Part shown: piece after piece, positions 34,276 to 43,907 of the stretch | How positions within the stretch are numbered: the stretch's first letter is position 1 | Layout: every line of letters begins with the position of its first letter | DNA from: Lewinellaceae bacterium | GTDB taxonomy: Bacteria; Bacteroidota; Bacteroidia; Chitinophagales; Saprospiraceae | Direction: 5' to 3' | NCBI GenBank assembly: GCA_020636195.1 | Contig: JACJYH010000003.1 | Coordinates: 434,001-498,000, forward strand | DNA: 64,000 bases | Notes under the pieces: generated by a model | The model's database searches: none | Told to the model about the DNA's origin: nothing | The model's input: the letters and a program-made list of their open reading frames with translations, nothing else | Program-made: the position numbers and the translations under genes

Positions 34276-37200
34276 GCATTTTTTTCATATTTGTCATTTT
34301 GCTTTCATTAACAAATTTTAAGTAAAGTTCAATATTTTCAATTATATTAATATCAATATCTTTTTGTTTAATTAGTTTATTATAAATTTTTACAAAGAGA
34401 TCAATACACCAATTCTCATTAATTTTCAAATTTAAAAATAATTTTGTAACAACCCAATAAATGCTATTTGGTTCTGGCTGCTGATCTAATTTTTGTATTA
34501 TCAAATCAATATCAGCTGTATTAAATTGAAAAGATATCAATCTAAGGATTATTTTATAACTACTTTCGCCTTTTTCAATTTCTTTTCTTCTAAAACATAT
34601 TTTTTTTGTATCTTCTATTGTGATTTCATTCAAACTATGATTTAAAAATAAAATTAATTGTTCTATATTATTCTGTTTATAATTATTATAGGCAATACAA
34701 TGTTCTAATACTTTTGAATATATTTCTCTGCTATAACGATACCGATGGTTAAAAATATTGTAGTTAAATAAACTAAATAAATCTACATTTATTTTCTCAA
34801 TTTCGTTAGGTTTTATATTAAATATTAAAGCTATTATTCCACTTCTCAAATTATATAACTGCCTGTAATTTAAAGAATTAATATCAATAGAATTAAATAT
34901 TTTTAGAACAGTTTCTATTATACTTATAGAAGGATTATAAGTTAAATCACTGCCAAAATTATCATCAAAAGACCATGAAAACAATTTAATGAATTCAATT
35001 TGAAAAACATTAGTATTATCTTTTTGTAGTTCATCATAAAATTTAGAATAGAAATTGTTAACAATTTCTGATTCGGTATCTGCTGAGCGAGTTGTTGAGG
35101 CAGCGTATTTAAAAAGAAGAGTGTAATCAAAGTCTTTTTTTATTTTGTTTTCTAACAATAACCAATCAGAATAATCACCAAACTCCTTATTGTTTACTCT
35201 TTGGATTAAATCATCAATTTGAGAAATATCATTTACAACAGAACTAATCTCTGTAAACAACAAGTTTCTTGATGAATTTATTACACTTTTAAATATATCA
35301 TTATTATTCCTTATCTTTAAATGATTTAACAAACTGCTTAAAGTTAATATATTTGGATTTTTAATAAATTGAATAAATGAAGCCAAATATTCAAGAGAAT
35401 ATTTTTCAAATAATTCAGAAAAATAATCTAAATTTAGATCTTCTGAATTTATTGATATTATACTTAAAGAATATCCTTTAACAATTTCAATTTCTTCAGT
35501 TTTATTATCAACATCTAATATCCCCCATGTAAATGATTTCTGAAGATTAAAACATTCCTTTCCAATTATTTCATTAAAAAGAGTGAATATATTGTATTCT
35601 TTTTTATGTTTAAAAAAATGATTTAATGTAGTTACAAATAACAACTCAATAAGGCGACTTAAAAATAGATCATTTCGCTTAAATTGTTTAATTAAATAAC
35701 GCGAAATTTTATACTCATCATCAAAGTCTGCTTTAAACAAATTAGTATATAATAGATAGTTGTCTTTCAAAATTGCATTATATAATTTCTCAAAAAAGAA
35801 ATTAGTATCTGAAATTTTTAATTTATACATTAAATTAATCAAATCGACTTCATATTCTTCATTCCACGATTTGTTTAATAATTCATAAACATAAGAATTT
35901 AAATTATGATTTTTTATGAGCGAGAAGGCAAGTTTAAAACTTGCATATTTTTCAATGTAACCCCTTTCAGAAATAAGGACTTCATTTAAATATTTTTGAA
36001 TAATTAATTCAGTAACAGTTTCATAAGGTAAATATTCAATCTTATTTAAATCCCCTGTATTTGTTGATAAAAACAATTTATCTAACAAACGAACAAATCT
36101 ATTTCTGTTTCTGGGGCTATCAGAAAAAATTCCTTCCGATAAAATTTCTAAGGCAAGCCACGAACCGAAAAATATAGTATTATATATAGATGGAATATTA
36201 GGGGCTTCTTCATTACCGTTTAACCTTTCACAATGTAAATATACTTGGTCTATTAAATGATTTTTTGTGTTATGTAATCCACTAACTGCGAATAAAAAAG
36301 TATTACGCCAATATGAACTATTTGCAATATCTTTAATATTTTCAATAACTAATTCGTCTCTGTAATTTATTATGTAATTAGCTGCAAAATATTCCTGTAA
36401 TGAACGTATAATAAAACCTATCTTGTTATCTTGAATTTCGCCAATAAAAACTAAGCGTTCAGTTACAGCATTAGTTATTTTTGTAATGAAACTATCAATT
36501 TCTTTTTCTTGCCACTCTTCTTTTTCTTTCAAATACATTCGTATTAAGCTTTGAAATTCATTACTTTCAAATAATGCAGATGGATTTTCTCTTCCCTCCG
36601 ATTTTACCTGTAATTCAAAGCCAAGCAAAGCATGAATATCATCAATATTTCTTTTATAATCCTTTAAAATTGGTAACAATTCTTTTTGCAATTCTCTTTT
36701 ATAAATTGTATCATAATATTCTTTAAATAGGTTATATTTATTTCTTGATGGTTTCCCCCCACTTTTGACAAGGATTGTCATAATGGTAGCCTGCAATGGT
36801 GTTCGCATTAAACGTCCAGTTACACTGTCCTTAATCGCATCTTGGAGTGTTTTTAAATAGTTTTGTCTGTCATCATAAGACGTTTCAATATTAGTGAGTA
36901 ATTTGTCTAAATAGTTCATACAATCATCGTCAGATAATTCAGAAACTACAAAGTGTTGAAATGTGTTTTCATCAAATTCTTTTGTATAACCTTGTTGTCT
37001 GGTTGTACAAAGAATTACTGCATCAGCGTTTTGAATTTTTAATTCAATTTCGATGAAATCGTTAATTTCTTTCAGAACATCATTTCTATTTGATGTTATA
37101 GGTACTTCATCTAATCCATCGAAAATAAACAATGAAGATATTTTACTTAAAAACTCACGCAGAGTATCAATTTCAATTACACCGTCACCAATAGTTTCAA

Positions 37201-38248
37201 GACGATATTTAATAAAATTTAAAACTGTTTTTGATTGCCTTTTTTCACTTTGTTCTTTAATCCAAGTAGCAAAATCTTTTAAGACAATTTTAAATGGAAA
37301 TCTAAGACAATTAGGTTTAGTACAAACATTAAAATCACTGATAAATGATTTAATTTTTTCGTTTGTTTTATCCTTTCTGTTGTCAGATACAAAAAAAGCA
37401 GAATAAATTTGTGATGCAAATTGACTTAATGTTGATTTACCAGACCCAGCACCTCCTACTAAAACTAATTTACAACTTTTTTCTGGTGTCCATTTTAAAT
37501 TACCAAATTGAATTAGTTGGTTTAGAAATTTTATTCGGATATCTTGCCGTTTTATATTTATTACATCAATATCAATAAATACTTTTTCGATATTAATTTG
37601 ATTTGTTAAATCGCCTGCTTGTATAAGTTTGGAATATAAATCAGCATTAAAAGACTTTTCTAAATATGTTAATATTATATTTTGAGTATTTTGTTTTTTC
37701 TTTTCTTCGTAATCCAGTAGATTGTATAATTTAGCCAAAATATCACCAGCAAGTATAAAACTTGAATACGTTGTTGCTACATCTCTATTATTATCAAGAA
37801 GTTTACACAATTCATCATAAGAAGCAATATAAATATTAGGTATTGAACGAGTATACTGTTTCTTTAAATCTTCAATTTTATCTCGCCCACCTGATGTTTG
37901 AACCGGGGTTAACTTGGCATTTGTAAAAAAAAGATAGTTTTTAGGTGTTTCAATTTTTCTTTTTTTTTCCTGAAATTTGCTCATCTCAGAAACAAAATTT
38001 TTCTTTATCCAATTAAAATCATCTTCGGTATCAAATTTTCTTGCTTTATATTTTGCTTGTACAATCCAATAACCTTCCCAAGTTTCATTTGCATTGGGAA
38101 AGTTTGATTTGCCACGATAAGTTAATTCTCTTGCACCGTCAGGACCATCACCAAATACAATTGAATTATTACCAAGTAATTTTTGCGTAAGAGCTTGAAC
38201 CAAATGTTCAAAATCCCTTGTATTTAATGTGATAAAGTTATAATCCAT
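34253..38248 (-). CDS. PD-(D/E)XK nuclease-NACHT NTPase, candidate anti-phage protein
   Basis: A 1331-aa protein. The N-terminal endonuclease-like domain (about 1-170) carries FGDGPDGARE (32-41) and WIVQAKYK (61-68), the D...(E/Q)xK layout of restriction-like nucleases, and a further TNAKLTPVQTSGGRDK motif known in the same NACHT-linked family. The NACHT NTPase core follows: Walker A GGAGSGKST (265-273), Walker B LFIFDGLDE (373-381), and sensor-like CTTRQQGY near 420. The remaining 700 residues are helical, probably the target sensor. STAND proteins of this architecture cut DNA on detecting phage, in systems such as Avs and bNACHT. Start is ATG 38248; an upstream GTG (38275) overlaps an attC-like core. 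It is strongly AT-rich and stands alone, suggesting recent transfer. It could instead guard against plasmids. Confidence 0.85.
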   Translation of the reverse strand: MDYNFITLNTRDFEHLVQALTQKLLGNNSIVFGDGPDGARELTYRGKSNFPNANETWEGYWIVQAKYKARKFDTEDDFNWIKKNFVSEMSKFQEKKRKIETPKNYLFFTNAKLTPVQTSGGRDKIEDLKKQYTRSIPNIYIASYDELCKLLDNNRDVATTYSSFILAGDILAKLYNLLDYEEKKKQNTQNIILTYLEKSFNADLYSKLIQAGDLTNQINIEKVFIDIDVINIKRQDIRIKFLNQLIQFGNLKWTPEKSCKLVLVGGAGSGKSTLSQFASQIYSAFFVSDNRKDKTNEKIKSFISDFNVCTKPNCLRFPFKIVLKDFATWIKEQSEKRQSKTVLNFIKYRLETIGDGVIEIDTLREFLSKISSLFIFDGLDEVPITSNRNDVLKEINDFIEIELKIQNADAVILCTTRQQGYTKEFDENTFQHFVVSELSDDDCMNYLDKLLTNIETSYDDRQNYLKTLQDAIKDSVTGRLMRTPLQATIMTILVKSGGKPSRNKYNLFKEYYDTIYKRELQKELLPILKDYKRNIDDIHALLGFELQVKSEGRENPSALFESNEFQSLIRMYLKEKEEWQEKEIDSFITKITNAVTERLVFIGEIQDNKIGFIIRSLQEYFAANYIINYRDELVIENIKDIANSSYWRNTFLFAVSGLHNTKNHLIDQVYLHCERLNGNEEAPNIPSIYNTIFFGSWLALEILSEGIFSDSPRNRNRFVRLLDKLFLSTNTGDLNKIEYLPYETVTELIIQKYLNEVLISERGYIEKYASFKLAFSLIKNHNLNSYVYELLNKSWNEEYEVDLINLMYKLKISDTNFFFEKLYNAILKDNYLLYTNLFKADFDDEYKISRYLIKQFKRNDLFLSRLIELLFVTTLNHFFKHKKEYNIFTLFNEIIGKECFNLQKSFTWGILDVDNKTEEIEIVKGYSLSIISINSEDLNLDYFSELFEKYSLEYLASFIQFIKNPNILTLSSLLNHLKIRNNNDIFKSVINSSRNLLFTEISSVVNDISQIDDLIQRVNNKEFGDYSDWLLLENKIKKDFDYTLLFKYAASTTRSADTESEIVNNFYSKFYDELQKDNTNVFQIEFIKLFSWSFDDNFGSDLTYNPSISIIETVLKIFNSIDINSLNYRQLYNLRSGIIALIFNIKPNEIEKINVDLFSLFNYNIFNHRYRYSREIYSKVLEHCIAYNNYKQNNIEQLILFLNHSLNEITIEDTKKICFRRKEIEKGESSYKIILRLISFQFNTADIDLIIQKLDQQPEPNSIYWVVTKLFLNLKINENWCIDLFVKIYNKLIKQKDIDINIIENIELYLKFVNESKMTNMKKMQLTYNMR

Positions 38249-38591
38249 TTTTATTATTTTATTTTTCCAATGCACCTAACTTGTTACTATACGTATAAAG
38301 TCTGCTCGCAATTTCGCTTTTTTTAAATTCATGTCTAATTATTAGATTTTGTTAAGCAAGCCATGATAAGCAATCTTTCATGCTACACAAAAGTAAGTTA
38401 TATGATTGATTTATACTATAACTTGATACAATTATTTTTTTATTCAGGATTTCATCAAAATCCTGAGAGGCAACTAACTGAATTTTTATGATAGAATATT
38501 TCGATTTTGTGATTTTGATCGTTAAAATTAGAATTTGGTAGATGTCAAGAAAATATTATTCTACACGGTTTAATTAATCCAAAAACCTGCT
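38249..38591. other. Intergenic region upstream of the NACHT gene
   Basis: About 340 AT-rich bases. It contains the attC-like site at 38274-38357 and otherwise no supported gene. No TAnnTTTG box was found for the NACHT gene. It marks the right edge of the accessory island, since pgi follows. Confidence 0.55.
38274..38357 (-). repeat. attC-like site upstream of the NACHT gene
   Basis: Read on the minus strand: left core GCTTAAC (38351-38357, exact RYYYAAC) and right core GTTAGGT (38274-38280, exact GTTRRRY), 84 bases overall, a usual attC size. Internal arms are poorly paired. The right core followed by GCATT resembles GTTAGTTGCATT at 34269 in inverted orientation, so the NACHT gene is bracketed by inward-facing copies. 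Confidence 0.45.
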
Positions 38592-40241
38592 TTACCGCTT
38601 CAACCGCTTCCAAGCATTGATCAAGCCATTTGTGGAGCCATCAAATGCCTGTACCGTTGCATCATTTTCGAGTGTAGGCAATATTTTTCCGGCTAATTGC
38701 TTACCCAACTCCACACCCCATTGGTCAAAACTATAGATGTTCCATATCACACCCTGCACAAAAATCTTATGTTCATAAAATGCTATCAATCGACCCAACG
38801 TAAACGGATTTATCTTCCGGACTAAAATAGAATTGGTAGGTTTGTTACCATCAAAAACTTTATGTGGAACCAATGGCATGTAGTCTTCAGGCAATTTACC
38901 TGTTTTTTCAAATTCTTCAATCACCTGAGCTTCCGTCTTGCCTTGCATCAATGCTTGGGTTTGGGCAAAAAAGTTTGACAATAGTAAGATGTGATGATTT
39001 CCCAATGGATTTTGGGAAATTGCAGGAGCAATAAAATCGCACGGTATCATCTTGGTTCCTTGATGGATGAGCTGATAAAAAGCATGTTGACCATTGGTGC
39101 CCGGTTCTCCCCACACGATTGGCCCGGTTTCATACTGCACTTTCCTTCCATTTCTATCGGTGGATTTGCCGTTACTTTCCATATTGCCTTGCTGGAAATA
39201 GGCTGCAAATCGGTGCAAATACTGATCATATGGAAGGATGGCTTCAGTACTCGATCCAAAAAAATTTGTGTACCAGATTCCTATCAACGCTGCTATGACA
39301 GGCATGTTTTTTTCGTACGGAGTGTTCCTGAAATGTGTATCCATGTCATGAAAACCCTCTAAAAGTTTGTAAAAATTCTCATACCCGATGTATAATGCAA
39401 TAGACAGTCCAATAGCCGATGTAAGGGAATACCTTCCTCCCACCCAATCCCAAAACTCAAACATGTTTTGCGGATCAATGCCAAAGTCAGCCACGGCTTT
39501 TGCATTCGTGGATAAGGCTACAAAATGCTTTTTGATATGCACTTCGTCCTTTGCTGACTTCAAAAAATGCGCCCTCGCCGTATGTGCATTTGCCATTGTT
39601 TCTTGTGTGGTAAAGGTCTTGGAGGCTACCAAAAATAGTGTGGTTTCAAAGTCAATACGCTTCAATGTTTCAGCGATATGCGTACCATCCACATTTGACA
39701 CAAAATGTACCTTGATGTGCGATGCATATGGCGCCAATGCTTCCGTCACCATCAATGGCCCTAAATCCGAACCTCCAATACCGATGTTGACTACATCCGT
39801 GATGGCTTTGCCTGTAAAACCCTTCCATTGACCACTGTGAATTTCATGGACGAAATCCTTCATTTTTTGTCGAACTTCTCGAATCGAATCCATAATATTT
39901 TCGCCTTGATACATGACTGCATCTTCAGTAGTATTGCGCATAGCGGTATGGAGAACAGCTCTATTTTCTGTTTGATTGATGTGCTCTCCACAAAACATCG
40001 CTTCTGTGGCATCTTTCAATCCACATTCTCCTGCTAAATCTACCAATAAAGCAAGCGTTTTTTCGGTGATGATGTTTTTAGAATAATCAAATAAAAATCC
40101 ATTCTCCTCGATAGAAAACCTATGAAACCGATCGCTATCTTCTCTGAACATATCGATCATTTTTTTGGATTTTAATTCGGAATAATGGTCAACCAATGCC
40201 TTCCATGCTTGTGTTTCCGAAGGATTTATATGATGCATCAT
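38592..40241 (-). CDS. pgi: Glucose-6-phosphate isomerase
   Basis: A 549-aa enzyme interconverting glucose-6-phosphate and fructose-6-phosphate in glycolysis and gluconeogenesis; cytoplasmic, usually a dimer. Signatures include NIGIGGSDLGPLMVTEAL (sugar-phosphate isomerase domain), FWDWVGGRYSLTSAIGLSIA (family signature 1), the glutamate-containing ESNGKS region and the C-terminal FDQWGVELGKQLA (family signature 2). Length equals the family's usual length (about 550). The start MMHHINPSETQAW is preceded by a TAnnTTTG box at 40268-40275. Single-gene unit between the island and an MFS gene. Confidence 0.98.
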   Translation of the reverse strand: MMHHINPSETQAWKALVDHYSELKSKKMIDMFREDSDRFHRFSIEENGFLFDYSKNIITEKTLALLVDLAGECGLKDATEAMFCGEHINQTENRAVLHTAMRNTTEDAVMYQGENIMDSIREVRQKMKDFVHEIHSGQWKGFTGKAITDVVNIGIGGSDLGPLMVTEALAPYASHIKVHFVSNVDGTHIAETLKRIDFETTLFLVASKTFTTQETMANAHTARAHFLKSAKDEVHIKKHFVALSTNAKAVADFGIDPQNMFEFWDWVGGRYSLTSAIGLSIALYIGYENFYKLLEGFHDMDTHFRNTPYEKNMPVIAALIGIWYTNFFGSSTEAILPYDQYLHRFAAYFQQGNMESNGKSTDRNGRKVQYETGPIVWGEPGTNGQHAFYQLIHQGTKMIPCDFIAPAISQNPLGNHHILLLSNFFAQTQALMQGKTEAQVIEEFEKTGKLPEDYMPLVPHKVFDGNKPTNSILVRKINPFTLGRLIAFYEHKIFVQGVIWNIYSFDQWGVELGKQLAGKILPTLENDATVQAFDGSTNGLINAWKRLKR

Positions 40242-40267
40242 AGATCTGTGTATTTTAGAATGAATGG

Positions 40268-40275
40268 CAAAATTA
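40268..40275 (-). promoter_or_regulatory. -7 promoter box of pgi
   Basis: TAATTTTG on the minus strand, an exact TAnnTTTG match, about 27 bases before the ATG at 40241. Confidence 0.6.
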
Positions 40276-40287
40276 CAAAAGTCGATG

Positions 40288-40341
40288 GCTTAATAAAAAT
40301 AAAACATTTTCTTGCTAAAGGATAAATTTTTAACATACTCT
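40288..40341 (-). repeat. Dispersed repeat arm, copy B
   Basis: Minus strand begins AGAGTATGTTAAAAATTTAT and continues through TCCTTTAGCAAGAAAATG. It is related to the right arm of the 21.7 kb element and to 50243-50291. It sits between the pgi promoter and the 3' end of the MFS gene and has no inverted partner nearby. Confidence 0.7.
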
Positions 40342-40352
40342 AAAATGCCCGA

Positions 40353-41552
40353 TCACATTTTGAATAAAACGATCAAGAAGCTGAGTGTCATAAAAATACC
40401 ACCCAAGAAAAAAGCGGCACCCGGAAAATAGAATGGCGCCTGCGGAGTCGTAAAATAATAAAATGTATTTGTCATCAATAATGGCCCAAATATAGTCGTC
40501 AAACTCATCAAACTAGTAAGTCCACCTTGCAATTTACCTTGTTGATCAACTCCAACTTTTGAAACTAAAAATGATTGAAGATTGGGCATGGCAATTCCAC
40601 CTAAACTATAAGGGATTAGAAAAGCAAACATCATCCATGATTGCGTGGCAAATGCAAAGCAAAACATGCCTATCGCATACAAGCCAAATCCCAAAACGAT
40701 ACTTTTAGAATTTCCAAAGGTTTGAGCTGCTCTTTGAGCAAGCATCGTTTGCACTATCGCTACAATAATTCCTACCACTGCCAGTGAATATCCAACCATA
40801 CTCTCTGACCAACTAAAACGGAACATGGTAAAATAATTCCACGTGCTCTGAACGGCATGTGCACCCATGTGTAAGCAAACAAATGCAATAAGCAAAGGCG
40901 CTATCACCTTGTATCCCAATAATTCTTTGAGCGTAATGAATGGCGTGGCTTTCTTGAAATTGAAAGGCCTTCTATTCTCCGGAGCTAATGACTCGGGAAG
41001 TATGAAGTACCCGTAAATGAGATTGACAAAACTCAAAGCAGCTGCTGCATAAAACGGCCATCGTGTGCCGTATTGCCCCAAAATCCCACCCAAAAATGGC
41101 CCAAGAATAAATCCCAACCCAAAAGCCGCTCCGATCATTCCAAAATTCTTTGCTCTATTGGTATCGTCACTGACATCTGCGATGTACGCTGATGCTGTCG
41201 TAAAACTAGCGCCTGTGATGCCTGCCAAAATCCGCCCAATCACAAGCCATCCGTAGGTAGGTGCAAATGCTAATATCAAATAGTCTATTCCAAAACCAAG
41301 AAGTGAAAATAATAACACAGGTCGTCTTCCGAAACGATCACTCAAACTTCCCATAATAGGAGAAAATAAAAACTGAGCTACAGCAAAAGCAAACAATAAA
41401 TATCCGCCATATTTACTCGCTTCATTGATGGAAATGTGCTTGATTTCTGCAAGAAGTTTTGGCATCACAGGGATGATGATACCAAATCCTATCACATCTA
41501 TGAGCAGTGTGACAAATATAAAGCCTACGGCGGCACTTCTATTTTTGGACAT
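40353..41552 (-). CDS. MFS exporter, Tet/TCR-like
   Basis: A 399-aa inner-membrane transporter with about 12 hydrophobic helices. MFS motif A appears as GSLSDRFGRRPVLL (after helix 2), with the TetA-like DVIGFGIIIPVMP in helix 1 and GRILAGITGASF in helix 4 region. The family includes tetracycline and other drug/H+ antiporters; the real substrate cannot be told from sequence. A frame extends to a TTG at 41576, but that position lies inside a TAnnTTTG promoter box, so ATG 41552 (MSKNRSAAVGF) is the start. Divergent from aroA with about 80 bases between. Confidence 0.9.
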   Translation of the reverse strand: MSKNRSAAVGFIFVTLLIDVIGFGIIIPVMPKLLAEIKHISINEASKYGGYLLFAFAVAQFLFSPIMGSLSDRFGRRPVLLFSLLGFGIDYLILAFAPTYGWLVIGRILAGITGASFTTASAYIADVSDDTNRAKNFGMIGAAFGLGFILGPFLGGILGQYGTRWPFYAAAALSFVNLIYGYFILPESLAPENRRPFNFKKATPFITLKELLGYKVIAPLLIAFVCLHMGAHAVQSTWNYFTMFRFSWSESMVGYSLAVVGIIVAIVQTMLAQRAAQTFGNSKSIVLGFGLYAIGMFCFAFATQSWMMFAFLIPYSLGGIAMPNLQSFLVSKVGVDQQGKLQGGLTSLMSLTTIFGPLLMTNTFYYFTTPQAPFYFPGAAFFLGGIFMTLSFLIVLFKM

Positions 41553-41573
41553 ATATTGGTTAAAAATTCCGGT

Positions 41574-41581
41574 CAAAGGTA
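41574..41581 (-). promoter_or_regulatory. -7 promoter box of the MFS exporter
   Basis: TACCTTTG on the minus strand, an exact TAnnTTTG match, about 21 bases before the ATG at 41552. It rules out the upstream TTG start. Confidence 0.6.
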
Positions 41582-41635
41582 AAACAAACTTTAATCTAAT
41601 TTCAGATTGAATTGTTAAATGATCCTAATGATTGT

Positions 41636-42865
41636 ATGACGTCAATGGTATTATCCCATCCAAATGGTTTGCTTTCAGGAAGTGTTTCGCTCCCTGCATC
41701 GAAAAGCATTTCCAATAGAATTTTGATCATCAAAGCCTTATCAAAAGCATCCATTGATATTCAAAACCTATCTACAAGTGATGATACTGCGATATTAGAG
41801 CGTCTTTTACTGCAAGCTGACCCACACTTTAATGTAGGTCATGCAGGTACAACCATGCGGTTTTTGACGGCATATCTCGCTTTCCAAATTGGGGATCAGA
41901 TACTCACAGGTAGTGAGCGTATGTGCCAAAGACCAATCGGGCCACTTGTTAATGCTTTAAATCTCATTGGAGCCAATATAGAATATCTAGGTGAAAATGG
42001 ATATCCACCCATAATACTGCGTTCACCATTAGAACAGAAAAAATCTGATGTCTCAATTGATGCGTCAGTTTCTTCCCAGTTTATTTCTGCTCTTTTGATG
42101 GTTGCGCCTACCCTACCTTTAGGTTTGCGGTTGCATTTAGAGGGAAATTCTGTCTCATGGCCGTATATTCAGATGACACTCAGCCTCATGGAACAATTTG
42201 GGATCAACCATATACATGAAGAAAATACTATATCAATAGGTCATCAAACCTATCAAGGAGGAATTATCAATATAGAAGGTGATTGGTCTGCCGCCGGTTT
42301 TTACTATGCTATGGTGGCTCAAAGCGATCATGGGTCGATAGTATTAAAAGGTTTATACGAGGCATCTCTACAAGGAGACAATGCAGCTATGGAAATATTT
42401 AAAGATTTTGGGGTTGTCACCACAAAGGTTGACGATGGGCTACTTTTAACAAAGGATCAAAAAATGGTAAAACCATCAATAGAAGTAGATATTTCCCATG
42501 TCCCAGATCTTGCCCAATGTATATCCGTGGCCGCTGCCGGTCTAGGTATTTCGCTCACAATGAAAGGCATAGAAACCTTGTTTATCAAGGAAACGGATAG
42601 GATGTTTGCACTCAAAACAGAATTGGCAAAAGTGGGCGTGGAAATCCATTATTCTGATACAGAATCTCGTCAATTAGGGAAGGCAATTTTCCTAAATGAT
42701 GTCACATTTGAGACATATGGAGACCACAGAATGGCTATGGCGCTATCCTGCTTGTCTTTAATCCATCCAATTTCGATTCTTAATCCTGAAGTTGTTTCAA
42801 AATCCTATCCTGGTTTTTGGGATGATTTGAAAATTTTAGGCTTTGAGATGTGCGAAAAATTGTAA
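41636..42865 (+). CDS. aroA: 3-phosphoshikimate 1-carboxyvinyltransferase (EPSP synthase)
   Basis: A 409-aa enzyme joining shikimate-3-phosphate and phosphoenolpyruvate in the shikimate pathway for aromatic amino acids. Visible motifs: LPASKSISNRILI near the N-terminus (substrate-binding lysine), HAGTTMRFLTAYLA, SQFISALLM, DWSAAGFYYAM and the C-terminal DHRMAMALS; KETDRMFALKTEL is the conserved KESDR-like segment. It is a little shorter than E. coli AroA (427 aa), as usual in Bacteroidota. The start is placed at ATG 41636; ATG 41645 is equally possible, while a TTG at 41612 lies too far upstream of the first motif. No Shine-Dalgarno sequence. Confidence 0.95.
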   Translation: MTSMVLSHPNGLLSGSVSLPASKSISNRILIIKALSKASIDIQNLSTSDDTAILERLLLQADPHFNVGHAGTTMRFLTAYLAFQIGDQILTGSERMCQRPIGPLVNALNLIGANIEYLGENGYPPIILRSPLEQKKSDVSIDASVSSQFISALLMVAPTLPLGLRLHLEGNSVSWPYIQMTLSLMEQFGINHIHEENTISIGHQTYQGGIINIEGDWSAAGFYYAMVAQSDHGSIVLKGLYEASLQGDNAAMEIFKDFGVVTTKVDDGLLLTKDQKMVKPSIEVDISHVPDLAQCISVAAAGLGISLTMKGIETLFIKETDRMFALKTELAKVGVEIHYSDTESRQLGKAIFLNDVTFETYGDHRMAMALSCLSLIHPISILNPEVVSKSYPGFWDDLKILGFEMCEKL

Positions 42866-42894
42866 AGAAATTGTGTACGGAAAATCAATAATTT

Positions 42895-43560
42895 TCAACT
42901 TTTCACTGCTTGGGTTATTTCTCTTTTTCCTTTTGGTCCGGGAAGGGAATGCACGACGAATCCTTGCGCTTTGAGCAGTCTTTTAAATTGTCCTTGTGCA
43001 CAAAATGTGGTCAATATCCCTTGATCCGCTAAAAGATCATACATTTTGGATACCGCTTTTTCACCCCACAAATCGGGCTGTGTGCTGGGACCAAAGGCAT
43101 CAAAATATAGGACATCGAATTTCTGTTCAACTTTGAAATCAAAGAAATCGCAAGCAACTTTAGTGATCTCAAAATTGGAAGTCAATGCATGTGGAAAGTC
43201 CCAAGATAATCCATGTAAAATTTGAAGTTTTTCTTCATACGGTTGTCCAAAATACATTCGGGTATATGCTTCCGCAAATTCACTTGAAAGTGGATATTTT
43301 TCAATAGTGTGATACATGATTTTGCATCCCAATGTATCAGATTCCATCAATGACAAACATGCATTTAATCCCGTACCAAAGCCCATTTCAAAAATGCGCA
43401 ATGTCTTAGGCAAGCCAAAAAACTTTTGATACCCATACATCCCTGCCTGGATATACACGTGCATGGATTCTTGCACTGCTCCATGGAGAGAATGGTACGA
43501 AGTACTAAATTGATCTGAAAAAATGGTGTAGGATTGGTCTTCTGTAGATAGTATTTTCAT
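42895..43560 (-). CDS. mnmD: tRNA 5-methylaminomethyl-2-thiouridine methyltransferase (MnmD-like)
   Basis: A 221-aa SAM-dependent methyltransferase completing mnm5s2U at the tRNA wobble position, without the fused MnmC oxidase domain. Motifs: SYTIFSDQFSTSYHSLHGAV with QESMHV, the SAM-binding FEMGFGTGLN (about 64-73), and DAFGPSTQPDLW (the family's catalytic DAF-P motif) followed by GILTTFCAQG and the terminal PGPKGKREITQA. Its ATG overlaps the ytxJ stop by one base, so both are co-transcribed. Stand-alone MnmD is normal in Bacteroidota. Confidence 0.93.
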   Translation of the reverse strand: MKILSTEDQSYTIFSDQFSTSYHSLHGAVQESMHVYIQAGMYGYQKFFGLPKTLRIFEMGFGTGLNACLSLMESDTLGCKIMYHTIEKYPLSSEFAEAYTRMYFGQPYEEKLQILHGLSWDFPHALTSNFEITKVACDFFDFKVEQKFDVLYFDAFGPSTQPDLWGEKAVSKMYDLLADQGILTTFCAQGQFKRLLKAQGFVVHSLPGPKGKREITQAVKS

Positions 43561-43895
43561 TACAGCTGCTCCAACACTTCATCCAATTCTTGGGGAAGAA
43601 TACCCAAGTGAGAAGCATCATAAATACACTCCTGATTGTGTACGACTAAAACCTGTGGAGATTCGTGCTTCACGTCTAAACGTTCAGCTAAATGTCGAGA
43701 TAGTGGTCTTTGAGATATCACATCTATGAGATACACTGACGATCCCGATGCTTGTTTCCAATCATCCAATCGTGCTTTTGCAATATGACTAATGGAACAA
43801 GTAGGACTATGTTTGAAGAATATAATAGGCCGATTAGTTGATGAGTCAATAAACCCATCCAGCTCACTTTGACTGTTGGTAATATTCCACGTCAC
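43560..43895 (-). CDS. ytxJ: YtxJ-type monothiol bacilliredoxin
   Basis: A 111-aa thioredoxin-fold protein of the YtxJ family (bacillithiol system, monothiol bacilliredoxin). The active-site segment FFKHSPTCSISHIAKARLDD carries the single cysteine; VDVISQRPLSRHLAERL-like residues and the cis-proline region SPQVLVVHN follow. These proteins remove bacillithiol from mixed disulfides. It starts with GTG 43895 (MTWNITNSQSELDGF) 12 bases after a 47-aa lipoprotein gene and overlaps mnmD by one base. Presence implies the cell makes bacillithiol or a similar thiol; no biosynthesis genes are in this window. Confidence 0.9.
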   Translation of the reverse strand: MTWNITNSQSELDGFIDSSTNRPIIFFKHSPTCSISHIAKARLDDWKQASGSSVYLIDVISQRPLSRHLAERLDVKHESPQVLVVHNQECIYDASHLGILPQELDEVLEQL

Positions 43896-43907
43896 CGTAA
43901 AACTGTC

